The position numbers were made by a program, and so were the translations under genes. A model generated the notes under the pieces. That model did no database searches and had not been told where the DNA came from. It saw only the letters and a list, made by a program, of their open reading frames with translations. Below are positions 16,962-26,442 of a DNA stretch of 63,789 bases, piece by piece (position 1 is the stretch's first letter; each line of letters begins with the position of its first letter). Source of the DNA: Alphaproteobacteria bacterium (GTDB lineage: Bacteria > Pseudomonadota > Alphaproteobacteria > Rhizobiales > Beijerinckiaceae); assembly GCA_016870035.1 (NCBI GenBank), contig VGCJ01000004.1, positions 1 to 63,789 of the forward strand, in the 5' to 3' direction.

Positions 16962-18275
16962 ATGAAACTCGCAGAATGGCTCAAACTCAACGATGTCAGC
17001 CGGATCGATTTCGCTCGTAAAATCGGCGTGTCGCCCGGCACGATCACCCAATTGTGCAACCAGGACGACGCCTGGCTCTCCCGCGAGACGGCCGAACTCA
17101 TCTCGCGCGAGACCAAAGGCGCGGTGACGCCGAATGATTTTCTGTCGCTGACCCCCGCCGCACAATCCCCTGCCCCGCTTACCCCTCAAACCGGACCCGC
17201 CGCCATGCATCATCATGTTATCGAAGCGATTGAAGCCTTTGCGAAAGGCGCGCTTGTCATCGTCACCGATGATGACGACCGCGAGAATGAGGGCGATCTG
17301 ATTTGCGCGGCGGTGCATTGCACGCCCGAGAAAATGGCCTTCATCATCCGCAACACCTGCGGGATTGTCTGCGCGCCCGTCTCGGTAGGGGAAGCCAAAC
17401 GCTTGAACCTCACGCCGATGGTGGCGTCTAACGACGCGCCGCTCGGCACCGCCTTCACCGTCACGGTGGATGTGAAACACGGGCTCACGACAGGCATCAG
17501 CGCGGAGCAACGCTCGAACACTGTACGTGCGCTCGCGAATGGCAATATGGGTGCGGATGATTTTGTACGCCCCGGCCATATTTTTCCGCTGATTGCAAAG
17601 GATGGCGGCGTGCTCATGCGCTCGGGCCATACCGAAGCGGCGGTGGATTTATGCAAACTCGCAAACCTCCCGCCTATCGGCGTGATTTGCGAATTGGCGA
17701 ATGATGACGGCACCGTGATGCGCGGCGATCAAATCAAAGCCTTTGGCGAGACGCATCAAATCAAACGCATTTCGGTTGCCGATCTCATCGCCTATCGCCA
17801 AGCGCGCGAAAAACTCGTGGAACGCGTGGCGACCTTCCCTGTCACCACTACGATTGGCGAAGTGACCGGCTATGCCTATGTGACGCCTTTTGACCCTGTG
17901 CATCATTTCGCTTTTGTGCATGGAAAAATTGGTGATGGCCGCGCGATGCCGACGCGCCTTCACCGCGCCAATGTGCTCACCGATGTGTTTGGCGGTGGCG
18001 AAACCATTGCGCGCGCGCTTGAGCATTTCCGCAAAGAGGGCCGCGGCGTGCTCGTCTATCTGCGCGATGGCACATCGGGCGTGCCGGTGCAGGCGCTGAA
18101 AGGTCAAGCCAATTCAGATGATGTGCGCCAACAACAATGGCGCGAAATCGGCCTCGGCGCACAGATTTTGAAAGATCTCGGCGTAAGCTCGATTTTGAAC
18201 CTCACCTCGTCTGCCCGCTCTTATGTCGGCCTCGCAGGCTTTGGCATTGAGATTTTGAAGAGCGAGGCGGTGTGA
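16962..18275 (+). CDS. ribBX: HTH-RibBX fusion: 3,4-dihydroxy-2-butanone-4-phosphate synthase with degenerate GTP cyclohydrolase II domain
   Basis: 437 residues in three parts. Residues 1-60 form an XRE/Cro-like helix-turn-helix (FARKIGVSPGTITQLCNQ). A Pro/Ala-rich linker covers 61-81. From 82 comes a full RibB domain with DDDDRENEGD at 103-112, RPGHIFPLIAK and RSGHTEAAVDL, which makes dihydroxybutanone phosphate for riboflavin. From about 285 comes a RibA-like fold (GRAMPTRLHRANVLTDVFGG), but the zinc-binding Cys set (C...RCDCG) is missing. This is the RibBX architecture reported in Proteobacteria, in which the C-terminal part is not a working cyclohydrolase. RibB could also start alone at ATG 17205. 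No other rib genes are in the window. Confidence 0.9.
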   Translation: MKLAEWLKLNDVSRIDFARKIGVSPGTITQLCNQDDAWLSRETAELISRETKGAVTPNDFLSLTPAAQSPAPLTPQTGPAAMHHHVIEAIEAFAKGALVIVTDDDDRENEGDLICAAVHCTPEKMAFIIRNTCGIVCAPVSVGEAKRLNLTPMVASNDAPLGTAFTVTVDVKHGLTTGISAEQRSNTVRALANGNMGADDFVRPGHIFPLIAKDGGVLMRSGHTEAAVDLCKLANLPPIGVICELANDDGTVMRGDQIKAFGETHQIKRISVADLIAYRQAREKLVERVATFPVTTTIGEVTGYAYVTPFDPVHHFAFVHGKIGDGRAMPTRLHRANVLTDVFGGGETIARALEHFRKEGRGVLVYLRDGTSGVPVQALKGQANSDDVRQQQWREIGLGAQILKDLGVSSILNLTSSARSYVGLAGFGIEILKSEAV

Positions 18276-18312
18276 ATTAGGCTTTTCGAATTTCTCGTTC
18301 AATCATGCCAAA

Positions 18313-20919
18313 TTACTTGTTAACGCACATGACAAAAAGACATTTTCCATCGGATGCATCGGCCCACGTCTTACCGAGTTTAGTTTTATCAATCGTGTCG
18401 GGCGTTTCGGCCAGATGAGCGCCTTTATATTCAACAGCGATAATACGCCCATCATTGAGCAGCGCTACAAAGTCCGGATAAAACTTGTCCGATGATGTTT
18501 GAAGCCAAAAAGAATTTTGCTTTTTATCGGTATTGCGCAACCAAACTTTGACGTCATCGCAATGATCCAGGTAGCGCGCGCAATCATATTCTTCACCATC
18601 TGAATCAAGATCGCCAACAATTTGGAACAGGTGTTTTTCAAATTTTGGTCCCGTGTAGGGACCGTTATAACTATAGTCATGCTCGTTCTTGCTATTAAAT
18701 AAGAATAACTCGTCAGAACTTGTTTCAATTTCAAGCGCATTGGGTCCGAACAATGCACTTTGCCATGCTTCGGTCTCGCGCTCTTTGCGATGATGTCCGA
18801 TCACTTTGACCAAAGCGTCAAGAATATGAAACTTTACGCGAACAAGTCGATCAAATTCATATTTGTATGACGCCGCAATCGCATCCAATGCTTTATCGAT
18901 AAAGAGCTTTGATGAAACGGAAGTAATGTTGCGTCTTTCGTCACGCGGCAATCTGCGGTCGAGCCAATTAATTAAACCTGCCTTTGTCCAGCCTCTCTCA
19001 GATAAAAGGCCCGGAATATTTGCCATGAGCTCGAATTTTATTTCAATGCGCCCTGAGGTTTCGACATCAATCTTCGCTTCATCGCCTTCGGAAACAGCAG
19101 TGAACATATCCGGAATTTTGGTCGCATCATATTTTTCGAGATACCAAGGCTCGTCAATATAAACTGATTTATCGAATGGCAGAATTATATTGCTACGTCT
19201 CATGACAAGAAAGGGAATTGAGATTTCGATTAGATCTTTCGCGTCATCGGGCGGCCCTAATCTTAAACTGCTCAATTTATGGGCCAAACGTTGAATGACA
19301 GGTTCACTCTGCGGCCAAGCCAATGCGATATGTTTGCGCTCATATTCGGTAATTGCTCCGCGCGCGATGATTTTTTGATTATCCAAATCAATTGAAATAC
19401 GACCGCGGGTGAGTGTTTCGATTTTTTCTTTTATCGATGTTGCATCAAGCGTCGGGGGAATTGATTCTTCATGCTGATAGGCAGAGCCACCTTCTTCCAT
19501 TCCACTAAAACCGGTCGCCTGATAAACAAGGGTTTCGGCCTCGATTTTATCAAACTCGTTGGCGACGAGACTATCGCGCAAGGTCTCGGCGGTTTCACGA
19601 AAACTTGTCGTGGTTGAATAAGCATAGGCGCGATTTAAATCTTCTTCTTGCTTTCGTTTCGCGCGCGGCAAACACAAAATACGACCGAGCAATTGCTCAA
19701 CAGCGCGCTCGGATTTTTGTTCGGCAACCGAGCAGAGAATATAGGCAAAAGAGCAATCCCATCCTTCCTTCAATGCTTGCTTCGTGACGATGAAATTGAT
19801 TTTGCACTCCGGATCAACCAAATTGACATTATCGATTTCACAGGAATCCCCGGTTGCCAAAGCGATTTCATCAGACGGAACGTGAAAATCTTCCGTCAGC
19901 ATAAATTTCAGCTTTTCGGCATGAAGCGTTTCCCGATCATTTGAGCGCGCCTTGGCCTGAAGAAGCAGTACCGGCCTTATAAATTCACCCGTTATCGACA
20001 ATTCCCTCGTTACTTTTTCTTTGAGGAATTGAAGACCGGAAATTGCATCGCCAAGCGTTTCGCGTGGATCAGCGCGGCCACGCAAAATGACCGGAAGTTT
20101 GATCATATCCGCCGCGCACAATTCAGCGGCTGAGACGTGATGCAATATATTGGACGCGAACTTTCCCTTTTCGGGCTTATGTTCAGCACGGGTTGTTGGT
20201 GTTGCTGAAAATTCGACAATCGCCGAAGGCAAGAGGCGTCCGAGCGTGTCAAATGACAAATCCTTCCGCATATTATGGGCTTCGTCGGCAATAATCAGAG
20301 GCCGCCTTAAGCGAAACTAATTGGCAAGTGAATAAATAATGTCACCACTATCGCCATGTTCAAGTTCGGGGCGGAGTTGCGGTGGCACGTCGAGGAAATG
20401 ATCCATCAACTCGCCATTCGATTCATAAACCTTGCGGCCCTCTTTGTTATCGACGCGGAAGGCTTGAATGGTTGCGACGATCACAACCGCACCGCCATCA
20501 TAATCGGCACGCTTGGCATAAAGCGCTTCGTTAATATCCATGATCCGCACATTCTCGCCAAAACGGTCCGAAAGGGCCAAACGGTTGGGATTGTTCCGGT
20601 CGCGTAATCCGGCAAGGGTTTGATCGCGGATCGTCTTGGAAGGCACAAACCAGATCACAGTCGGCTTGTCTGTTTTCATCCAATACATGGCGGCAATATT
20701 CACCGCATGGGCGGCAAGGAGTGTCTTTCCGCCGCCGATCGGCACACGCAAGCAGATATAGGGGATGGGACCCAGTACAGGAGGCGCGAGATAAGGAAAA
20801 TTTGTTTTGATAATGACGGCCTTATCCGGCGCATACATCTGGTCGGCCGTGACAAAATAATCACGCAGCGCATCAAGCGTTTGGACTTGATAATCTTTCA
20901 GCGCAACAGGAGCGGACCT
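18313..20919 (-). pseudogene. res: Type III restriction enzyme Res subunit, interrupted by an in-frame TAG
   Basis: Res is the ATP-dependent translocase and nuclease of a Type III system. The frame runs from just after the mod stop to 18313. It holds LKDYQVQTLDALRDYF, Walker A (VPIGGGKTLLAAH), a DEAH box (IIADEAHNMRKD), motif III FSATPTT, motif VI LLGRILCLPRAKRK and a C-terminal PD-(D/E)XK nuclease (FYPDFVALLNDGR, then VEYKG). TAG at 20317-20319 splits it in frame between SLAN and FRLRRPLIIADEAHN, just ahead of the DEAH box. No ATG, GTG or TTG occurs in frame between the mod stop and ATG 20838, so the normal start is also missing. No frameshift is needed to join the parts. Local composition is AT-richer than the flanks, consistent with horizontal origin. 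Confidence 0.88.
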
Positions 20920-22515
20920 TCAGACCCCCGCAATATGATAGGGAATATGTTTGAAAATCACGCCTTCTTTCGCAAGGCGGCTCTCGAATAATGTGCATCC
21001 TTCAGCATAGACAATGCGATGGCTGACACCATCTTTTGCTTTCGGCAAAGCTTCGAGCGTTTTGCTGTCGAGCACATTGCCCAATTTTGCACTCGGCACG
21101 CCGATCGAATCTTTAGCGTAGAGGAAATGAATGGCGTGGTCTTGAAATATCCCGTTCAGTGTGGACGTGCTCACAGCGCGTTTTGGAATGGGCGCCTCTG
21201 TTTCACAAAAAAACATATGCGCTGCCAGATCAGAAAAACTCACCGCATCGGCAATATTACCGTCAGCATCAAATAATGTTTCGCCGAGCGTGCAGTAGCG
21301 GAAACCGCCTCCACCTTGCCAGCCAACGCTTTCGCTGATGCCACCTTGATCTTCGCCAGATATGACTTTTTGGTAGCGTGGAACAATATGACTTGTCGCG
21401 TGATCGCCCATTTCAACGCTAATATGGCGACGTCCCATTTTATGAGCGACGGCCCTCGTTGTTCCTGAACCGGCGAAGGAGTCGAGAAAGAGGTCGCTTT
21501 CAATCGTTGAAATATGAATGATCCGATTTAGCAAACCTTCAAGTTTTGGCGTCGGAAAAACTTCGGTTGGGTTCGCTAATTTAACTTCGGTTTTTGCATC
21601 TTGATTATCACCAACCTCCTCGCGTAACCAAAGTGTCGTAGGCACTAAGCCATCCCTAACGTCGGACTTAAAACGCTTGAATCTTGGAATGTTATTTCCG
21701 CTCGGACCAAAATATATCCTGTTATCTAACACTAATTCTTCAAATTTAGTTTTATTAAACCGCCAACTTGTTCCTTGAGGAGGCATAATTTTCCGCCCAG
21801 ATGGCGTTGTAATTTCATAAATATCTTTTGGATTAGGTGTTTTTGCATGGCATGGGCCACTTGCCCAATCACCTCTTGGATCGTTATCAATATTTGAATA
21901 ATTCGAGTCGTAACCTTTCGTCCTTTCCAACAGATTTAATCGCCAATTTATTTAACTTCGTGAGTAGCAAATTATGAAATCATGATTATCAGAAAAATAT
22001 TTTGCATCGTTTGATCTAGTATGCTTTTTTTGCCAAATGATCGAGGCTACAAAATTTATTCTTCCAAAAATTTCATCGCAAAATAATTTCAATCCATGCG
22101 CTTCATTATCATCAATTGAAATCCAGATGCTTCCGTCCTCGCGCAAAAACTCTTTTAGCAAGCGCAAGCGCGGATACATCATGCAGAGCCATTTATCATG
22201 GCGAGACAAGTCCTCCGCTTCTTTGCCGACGACCTTGCGAAGCCAGACTTTGATTTCCGGTGAATTGACATTGTCGTTATAAATCCAGCTTTCATTGCAG
22301 GTATTAAAAGACGGGTCGATAGAGATGCATGTTACCTTGCCGGCATAAAAAGGCAACAGTGCCTTTAAGGCTTCGAGATTGTCGCCTTGCACCAATAGGT
22401 TGCCGGACTCGGGATCGCCGAAACTCGTGTCCTTGTCGCATTTCAACAGGCGGTACGGGACTTCACGATGATGATTGATGACGGCTCTTTTGCCGATCCA
22501 ATCCAGACTAGGCAT
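20920..22515 (-). pseudogene. mod: Type III DNA methyltransferase Mod subunit, interrupted by an in-frame TAA
   Basis: Mod methylates and specifies the target of the Type III system. The N-terminal part begins MPSLDWIGKRAVINHHREVP and includes LLVQGDNLEALKALLPFYAG. TAA at 21952-21954 interrupts it after FIICYSRS; the same frame continues INWRLNLLERTKG, then NIDNDPRGDWASGP, the target-recognition part, and the AdoMet motif LFLDSFAGSGTTRAVAHKMG. Motif IV precedes motif I, the beta-class order. Motif IV itself reads DPSFNTCNE instead of DPPYNTGNE, so the catalytic site is also changed. The C-terminus FKHIPYHIAGV is normal. Res follows directly in the same frame. Confidence 0.88.
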
Positions 22516-22620
22516 AGGTGATACTGCGACTCTGACACGAATCGCCGGATACGCAGGCGTGGCGTTACATTACCTTAGGAAAGTATGTTGACAAGAGGGG
22601 GCGGGCAATCGGCAGTTGAC

Positions 22621-22695
22621 AGTCGGCAGTCGGCAGTCGGCAGTCGGCAGTCGGCAGTCGGCAGTCGGCAGTCGGCAGTCGGCAGTCGGCAGTCG
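22621..22695. repeat. 7-bp tandem array AGTCGGC, about 10.7 copies
   Basis: From 22621 the unit AGTCGGC repeats ten times without interruption, with a partial copy to 22695. Degenerate copies precede it (ATCGGCAGTTGAC at 22608-22620). A period of seven keeps no reading frame; the open frame on the minus strand is a by-product of the repeat. It lies between the mod start and nudC. Confidence 0.95.
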
Positions 22696-22700
22696 ATTAT

Positions 22701-22862
22701 CGTCCTTGCGAACGAATGTGAAGCAATCCAGTTAATGGTTCTTCTTAGATGTAGCGAAGCCGTTGCGCCTCTTTTTGAGACTCCAACTGGATTGCTTCGC
22801 TCACGCTCGCGGTGACGGGCGCGGCTTTCTCGCAATGACGGGCACGGTTCGCTCGCAATGAC
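22701..22862. repeat. Dispersed imperfect inverted repeat, copy 1
   Basis: Perfect 14-bp arms GAAGCAATCCAGTT (22720-22733) and AACTGGATTGCTTC (22785-22798) sit inside a larger palindrome whose ends read CGTCCTTGCGA and TCGCGGTGACG. Two extra half-sites, CTCGCAATGACGG, follow near 22835 and 22854. The same CAATCCA/TGGATTG plus CATTGCGAG/CTCGCAATG design recurs near 56.73 kb, so this is a family of intergenic elements. Confidence 0.8.
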
Positions 22863-22977
22863 GGTTGAGGTTTACGCGCGCTCCCAAAGCCCTAAACCCT
22901 TTCCGGCGCTTCGCTTTCGCTCCGCGCGTTCGTTGTTCAAAACGATTCACAGGATCGTTTTGTCGCGCGATGCGCGA

Positions 22978-23910
22978 TCACGCCTCACCCCCATCCAACG
23001 CCCACGACTTCATAATCGCATTGGCAATCGCCATGGGTTGGGGCGCGAGAAGGCCCTCTGGGTGCGTGCCTTCAAGCATCAGCCGCACTTCGTCACGCGT
23101 GAAGAAACGTGCGTCTTCCAATTCCGTGTGATCGATGGTCACATCATCATTCAATGCCTCAGCCAAACAGCCGATCATCAGCGAGGCGGGAAAGGGCCAA
23201 GGCTGCGAAGCGAGATAGCGCACGGCGCCTGTGCGCACGCCCGCTTCTTCCAAAGTCTCGCGGCGCACGGCCGCTTCAATCGTTTCGCCGGGTTCGAGAA
23301 AGCCCGCAAGGCACGAATACATGCCGGGCAGAAAGCGTGACTGTCGGCCAAGCAAACATTTGTCGCCCTTGATCGCGAGCATGATCACCACAGGGTCGGT
23401 GCGCGGAAAATGTTCTGCCGTGCATGCGTCGCACACACGCTTCCAGCCCGCGCTAGAAACACGCGATGGCGCTCCACACGCGGCGCAGAATTGATGTTTG
23501 CGATGCCAATGCAACAGCGCTTTCGCTTCCGCGAGCGGGCCGATGAGCGCCTCGGGCAAAAGCCCTTGCACCGCAATCGAGCGCGTATCAATCACGATGA
23601 AATCATCACGTGTGCTCAAACGCTCGGCGGCTTCCGCCTCAATCTCTTCGGCAAAAATCGGGCGCTCACCATGAAGCCCCAAAAACAAAGTCGCATGCAC
23701 CGTGCCAAGCGCGCTCACTTCATGCGACGCGAAGAGCCCTTCAAGCGCCTCGCCTTCGCGTTTCAAAATCGATTGATCGCCCGCAAACACCAGTACGCCC
23801 GCGTGTTTTTGCGCGCGGAGATTTTTGAGCGCGTCGGCTTGATCGCGTAAATCCGCGCGACGGTTAAGCGGGTTCATCACATAACCCAATTTAGAAAAGC
23901 GATCATTCAT
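22978..23910 (-). CDS. nudC: NADH pyrophosphatase (NAD+ diphosphatase)
   Basis: Cleaves NADH to NMNH and AMP and can remove NAD caps from RNA. 310 residues in three parts: an N-terminal NUDIX-like domain, a zinc ribbon at about 141-163 (FCAACGAPSR and CDACTAEHFPRTD, four cysteines), and the Nudix box GFLEPGETIEAAVRRETLEE. The NudC signature SQPWPFPASLMIG follows. It is read on the minus strand directly upstream of nothing else but repeats, and the HIT gene ends one base before its start, so both are probably cotranscribed. Confidence 0.96.
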   Translation of the reverse strand: MNDRFSKLGYVMNPLNRRADLRDQADALKNLRAQKHAGVLVFAGDQSILKREGEALEGLFASHEVSALGTVHATLFLGLHGERPIFAEEIEAEAAERLSTRDDFIVIDTRSIAVQGLLPEALIGPLAEAKALLHWHRKHQFCAACGAPSRVSSAGWKRVCDACTAEHFPRTDPVVIMLAIKGDKCLLGRQSRFLPGMYSCLAGFLEPGETIEAAVRRETLEEAGVRTGAVRYLASQPWPFPASLMIGCLAEALNDDVTIDHTELEDARFFTRDEVRLMLEGTHPEGLLAPQPMAIANAIMKSWALDGGEA

Positions 23911-24324
23911 TCAGAGATACCCCAAAACACGCGAAAGCGCGGTGATGCGCGTGCGTGCCGCTTCCTGTGCATAGAGTTCGCGCGTGCCTACGCCCCAGAC
24001 CGGCTTCGGCCAGGCGTCGTCCGTATCGAACCGCGCGATGATGTGCACATGCAATTGCGCCACCATATTGCCGAGTGCGGCGACATTGAGCTTCGTCGGC
24101 GTAAACAGGCGCTGCAGCGCTTCGCTCACGCTTTCCATTTCGCGGTAAAGCGTCGCGCGGTCTTTGGGGTCAAGATCAATAATCTCGCGAAGCCCATCGC
24201 GGCGCGGCACGAGGATCACCCAGGGAAACCGCGCATCATTCATCAACAACACGCGGCTAAGCTGCAGCTCGCCAATCAGATGCGTATCGGCCTCAAGGCG
24301 CGAATCGAGGGTAAAATCACTCAT
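23911..24324 (-). CDS. HIT-family nucleotide-binding protein
   Basis: A 137-residue histidine-triad protein. The triad is QLHVHIIARFDTD at about 90-102, with the catalytic His followed by the typical hydrophobic pattern, and WVILVPRRDGLREIIDL is the N-terminal strand pair. It resembles the bacterial HIT subgroup near Hint/FHIT hydrolases; substrate unknown. It abuts nudC on the same strand and is divergent from SRP RNA and dnaX. Confidence 0.9.
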   Translation of the reverse strand: MSDFTLDSRLEADTHLIGELQLSRVLLMNDARFPWVILVPRRDGLREIIDLDPKDRATLYREMESVSEALQRLFTPTKLNVAALGNMVAQLHVHIIARFDTDDAWPKPVWGVGTRELYAQEAARTRITALSRVLGYL

Positions 24325-24387
24325 GGCGGGGTTTTAGACCCTGCCCCGCCGGTCCCGAAGTGAAAAAACGGGGCGCGATCGAATCGC

Positions 24388-24416
24388 TTGTTTTTTCCCG
24401 TCCGATCCCCGATATA
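24388..24416 (+). promoter_or_regulatory. ffs: Candidate promoter of SRP RNA
   Basis: TTGTTT at 24388-24393 and GATATA at 24411-24416 with a 17-bp spacer, directly ahead of the SRP RNA helix. The match to a sigma-70 promoter is good in spacing and moderate in sequence. Confidence 0.55.
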
Positions 24417-24418
24417 GA

Positions 24419-24522
24419 GGGTGGAAGGTTGGCGTTGGACGTACCACTCGCCAACCGGGTCAGGTCCGGAAGGAAGCAGCCCTAACGAGCCCGGGCGGGT
24501 CATCGTCCAGCCTTCCACCCTC
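24419..24522 (+). ncRNA. ffs: Signal recognition particle RNA (4.5S RNA)
   Basis: The universally conserved SRP apical domain is plain: GGTCAGGTCCGGAAGGAAGC followed by AGCC at about 24458-24481. The closing helix pairs GGGTGGAAGG (24419-24428) with CCTTCCACCC (24511-24520), followed by TCCTTTT as termination signal. At about 104 nucleotides it is the normal small bacterial type without an Alu domain. Its position just upstream of dnaX is a common bacterial arrangement. Ends are approximate by a few bases. Confidence 0.96.
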
Positions 24523-24600
24523 CTTTTCGTTGAAAATGGGGAGGCACGACCGCCTTCCTTACCGGTTTGTTGAAGTTTCTTGCGGGGGACGACGCCACAA

Positions 24601-26409
24601 ATGAGCGACACGCCCGCTTCCGATACCGGCTCCTCTCTCTTTGGTGACCTGCCAAGCGCGCCGCAAACGGGTGGCGCCTATCGCGTGCTCGCGCGCAAAT
24701 ATCGCCCGCAAACTTTCACCGATCTGATCGGCCAGGAAGCGATGGTGCGTACGCTTTCAAACGCGTTTGATACGGGTCGCATTCCGCAAGCCTGGATGCT
24801 CACGGGCGTGCGCGGGGTGGGCAAAACCACAACCGCCCGCATTCTCGCGCGTGGCCTTAATTATCTCCTGCCCGATGGCACGGGCGCGCCAACCATTCAC
24901 ATGCCGGTTGAAGGCGTCCATTGCCGCGCGATTATGGAATCGCGCCATTTAGATGTGCTTGAAATGGACGCGGCCTCGCATACCGGCATCGATGATGTGA
25001 AACAGCTCACCGATGGTGTGCGTTATTCGCCCGCATCGGCGTGCTACAAAGTCTATATCATCGACGAAGTGCATATGCTCTCGGACAAAGCTTTCAACGC
25101 GTTTTTGAAAACGCTTGAAGAGCCGCCCCCGCATGCGAAATTCATTTTTGCCACGACGGAAATTCGCAAAGTGCCGGTGACGATTTTGTCGCGCTGCCAG
25201 CGTTTCGATTTGCGCCGTGTCGATGCCGATATGCTCATCGCGCATTTGAAAAAAATCTGCGCCGCCGAACTTGTGAAAGCCGAAGATGATGCCTTGGCTT
25301 TGATCGCGCGCGCGGCGGAAGGCTCAGTGCGCGATGCGCTCTCGCTGCTCGATCAGGCCATTGCGCATGGCGCGGGAACTGTTGAAGCTGAAACGGTGCG
25401 CGTGATGCTAGGTCTTGCAGACCGGGCACGCATCATCGATCTCTTTGATCATCTCATGCATGGCCGCATGCATGACGCCTTGATGGAATTCAAAGCGCAA
25501 TATGATCTTGGTGCTGATCCGCGCCAGATCATCGCCGATCTTGCCGAGTTTTCACATTTCATCACGCGGTTGAAAGTCGTGCCCGATGCGGCGATCAGCC
25601 AGGATGTGACTGAAGCTGAACGCACACGCGGCAAAAATTTTATTTCGCTGCCTATGAATGTGCTTTCGCGCGCCTGGCAGATTCTGTTGAAGGGTCTTTC
25701 TGAAATCGATTCAGCGCCGCGCCCTGTAACCGCTGCCGAAATGGTGTTGATCCGCTTGGCCTACGCCGCCGATTTGCCAACGCCCGATGAAGCGCTGCGC
25801 CGATTGAAACAAGAGGGCGCGTCGCAACCGCAAGCATCTTCTTCATCGCCTTCTGGCAATGGTACAAGCGCGCGCCGCGTTTCGAATGGCGCGAAGACAA
25901 TTGCCGCACGCGGTGAGCCCGCATCGCTCCCGCAAATCGCGCCGGATGCACAGGCCCCGCAAGCCTTAAAGCTCAATTCGTTTGAAGCGTTTGTGGCTTT
26001 GGCTCACGAAAAGCGTGACATCACGCTTAAAACCGCTCTGGAGCGCGATCTGCGCTTGGTGCGTTTTGAAGACGGGCGTATGGAATTTTCTCCCGTTGAA
26101 GGCGCGTCATCCGATCTTGCAGCGACCATTTCAAAACGTCTTTATGAATGGACCAATCGCCGTTGGGTGGTGGCCATCTCTTCCGACAAAGGTCAAGCGA
26201 CTTTGTGCGAGAAAGCAGAAGCCGCGAAAGCCGAAAAGCTTAATGATGTGCGTATGCATCCGATTATCAAAGCCGCGCTTGCCGCGTTTCCGGGTGCGGA
26301 GATTGTCGACATTCGCGAAGTCGCCACACGCATCGAAGCAACAGACAACAATGATGAGCTTAGTGAAGACGGTTTCGACTTCACCCTGCTTGATCGTGAT
26401 GATGACTAA
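24601..26409 (+). CDS. dnaX: DNA polymerase III subunit gamma/tau
   Basis: The clamp-loader ATPase that organises the replicative polymerase. 602 residues from ATG 24601. The N-terminus has YRVLARKYRPQTFTDLIGQE, Walker A in GVRGVGKTTTARILARG, DEVHMLSDKAFNAFLKTLEE and the SRC box ILSRCQRFDLR. An AAA+ lid and a Ser/Ala/Pro-rich linker (about 405-450) follow, then a C-terminal tau domain. A longer frame to 24580 has no support. ybaB and recR follow, the standard bacterial order. I saw no frameshift slippery site that clearly yields gamma. Confidence 0.97.
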   Translation: MSDTPASDTGSSLFGDLPSAPQTGGAYRVLARKYRPQTFTDLIGQEAMVRTLSNAFDTGRIPQAWMLTGVRGVGKTTTARILARGLNYLLPDGTGAPTIHMPVEGVHCRAIMESRHLDVLEMDAASHTGIDDVKQLTDGVRYSPASACYKVYIIDEVHMLSDKAFNAFLKTLEEPPPHAKFIFATTEIRKVPVTILSRCQRFDLRRVDADMLIAHLKKICAAELVKAEDDALALIARAAEGSVRDALSLLDQAIAHGAGTVEAETVRVMLGLADRARIIDLFDHLMHGRMHDALMEFKAQYDLGADPRQIIADLAEFSHFITRLKVVPDAAISQDVTEAERTRGKNFISLPMNVLSRAWQILLKGLSEIDSAPRPVTAAEMVLIRLAYAADLPTPDEALRRLKQEGASQPQASSSSPSGNGTSARRVSNGAKTIAARGEPASLPQIAPDAQAPQALKLNSFEAFVALAHEKRDITLKTALERDLRLVRFEDGRMEFSPVEGASSDLAATISKRLYEWTNRRWVVAISSDKGQATLCEKAEAAKAEKLNDVRMHPIIKAALAAFPGAEIVDIREVATRIEATDNNDELSEDGFDFTLLDRDDD

Positions 26410-26442
26410 ACCCTCTCGCAAGAATTTTACGGAGCCTTCGCG

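Noticed and set aside
18313-22515. Stop-codon recoding (selenocysteine, amber suppression) in mod and res
   Set aside because: The two stops are TAA and TAG, neither site has a SECIS-like context that I can see, and both codons end normal genes elsewhere in the window.
22621-22695. CRISPR array
   Set aside because: The units are 7 bp, directly adjoining, with no spacers and no cas genes nearby.
22575-22835. Minus-strand open frame with a repeated seven-residue peptide
   Set aside because: It is the six-frame shadow of the AGTCGGC array; a 7-bp repeat cycles through frames and gives a repeated peptide without being a gene.
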